Below are positions 63,691 through 64,000 of a DNA stretch of 64,000 nt, in pieces. The notes under the pieces are model-generated. The model worked only from the letters and a program-made list of their open reading frames with translations, did no database searches and was not told the origin of the DNA. The position numbers and the translations under genes were made by a program. Positions within the stretch are counted from its first letter, which is position 1; each line of letters begins with the position of its first letter. The stretch is from Aselliscus stoliczkanus (Eukaryota; Chordata; Mammalia; Chiroptera; Hipposideridae), in the NCBI GenBank assembly GCA_033961575.1, contig CM066737.1, forward strand, positions 49,204,771-49,268,770, read 5' to 3'.

Positions 63691-64000
63691 AAAAAAAGAA
63701 ACAAAGGGAAAAATCAGAGAATACCACTACCCTGCAATAACAGACAGCAACAAACAGGGAAAGAAACAATGGAGACACCGTCCTACCAGAAAATCAAAGA
63801 TAGAAAGATAGGGAATCCTTATATATCAATAATCACCCTAAAGGTAAATGGACTGAACTCACCAATAAAAAGGCAAAGAGCAGTACATTGTATCAAAAAA
63901 CTAAAGCCAATCATATGCTGCCTCCAAAGGACACATCTCAGCTACAAGGACAAATACAGACTCAAAGTGAAAATGGTGGAAAGTGACACTTGAAGCAAAT

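Larger units (their letters stand above)
31936..64000 (-). other. PAK3: Large PAK3 intron, L1-rich, running off the window
   Basis: The intron extends from the acceptor at 31936 to the window edge. Most of it is L1 and SINE sequence, listed separately. I see no identifiable feature in 32560-33220, 33550-34030, 40480-41015, 45990-46320, 46440-47160, 47290-47690, 47945-49395, 50645-51720 and 52100-52440. Placing the whole stretch in PAK3 assumes gene order is unchanged, because no upstream exon is visible. Confidence 0.7.
60262..64000 (+). mobile_element. L1 copy D (different L1 family, runs off the window)
   Basis: The 5' end is near 60262 ('tcagagaaatggcagtaaga'). ORF1 follows: a coiled-coil-like stretch at 61680-61828 (DRNLEMTQMEEERDLRVK) and the C-terminal domain at 62477-62826 (KAAREKKMVTYKGKPI, SAETLQARREW), interrupted by two SINEs. 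ORF2 begins near 63810 (ISIITLKVNGLNSPIKRQ) and leaves the window after KDKYRLKVK. A SINE at 63259 lies in the ORF1-ORF2 gap. ORF1 carries stops, so it is probably inactive. Confidence 0.88.

Noticed and set aside
32000..64000. Search for further upstream PAK3 exons
   Set aside because: I looked for antisense text encoding the segment before the glycine-rich loop (for example KKKYTRFEKIGQ) and did not find it. A tool-based alignment could still find a diverged or small exon.

Overview
This is mammalian nuclear DNA. The only host gene I can support is the 3' half of PAK3 (p21-activated kinase 3), read on the minus strand. Seven consecutive coding exons encode the kinase domain from the glycine-rich loop to the stop codon: 31887-31935, 31471-31583, 29782-29899, 28063-28162, 27389-27585, 9580-9717 and 6476-6565. 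All splice sites are GT/AG, all phases agree, and together they give 267 complete codons plus one split codon and a stop. Nothing in the kinase appears damaged. Earlier exons (CRIB domain, inhibitory region, start of the kinase) were not found, so the intron entering the first visible exon is at least 32 kb long. PAK3 is X-linked in other placental mammals, so this is probably X-chromosome DNA.

The interspersed repeats suggest a bat (Chiroptera). There are more than 20 tRNA-headed SINE copies of a Ves-like kind in three related forms, a MADE1-like mariner MITE, and L1 elements of a Laurasiatherian type. The species cannot be fixed by eye.

Layout. 1-6475: PAK3 3' UTR and downstream sequence. 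6476-31935: the seven exons, separated by introns carrying SINEs, L2, MIR, MER5A and Tigger1 remnants, two solo LTRs (19864-20549 plus; about 23725-24316 minus) and several microsatellites. 31936-64000: one large intron dominated by L1. It holds copy A (about 34515-40477, plus), copy B (about 42485-45985, minus), copy C (52456-59546, plus, with clear target-site duplications), a nested pair near 49.4-50.6 kb, and copy D (from about 60.26 kb to the window edge). No L1 has an intact ORF2.

The most interesting observation is that copies A and B, in opposite orientations and about 3 kb apart, have the same internal ORF2 deletion. Both jump from the early endonuclease region to the last part of ORF2, and the junction aligns base for base. 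This suggests a non-autonomous, ORF2-deleted L1 lineage mobilised in trans. Other points are SINE modularity (a short form ending where the long form continues, and a T+-type tail in the long form), a twin-primed mini L1 insertion, a three-fold repeat in an LTR U3, and a hairpin-forming mariner MITE inside a PAK3 intron.
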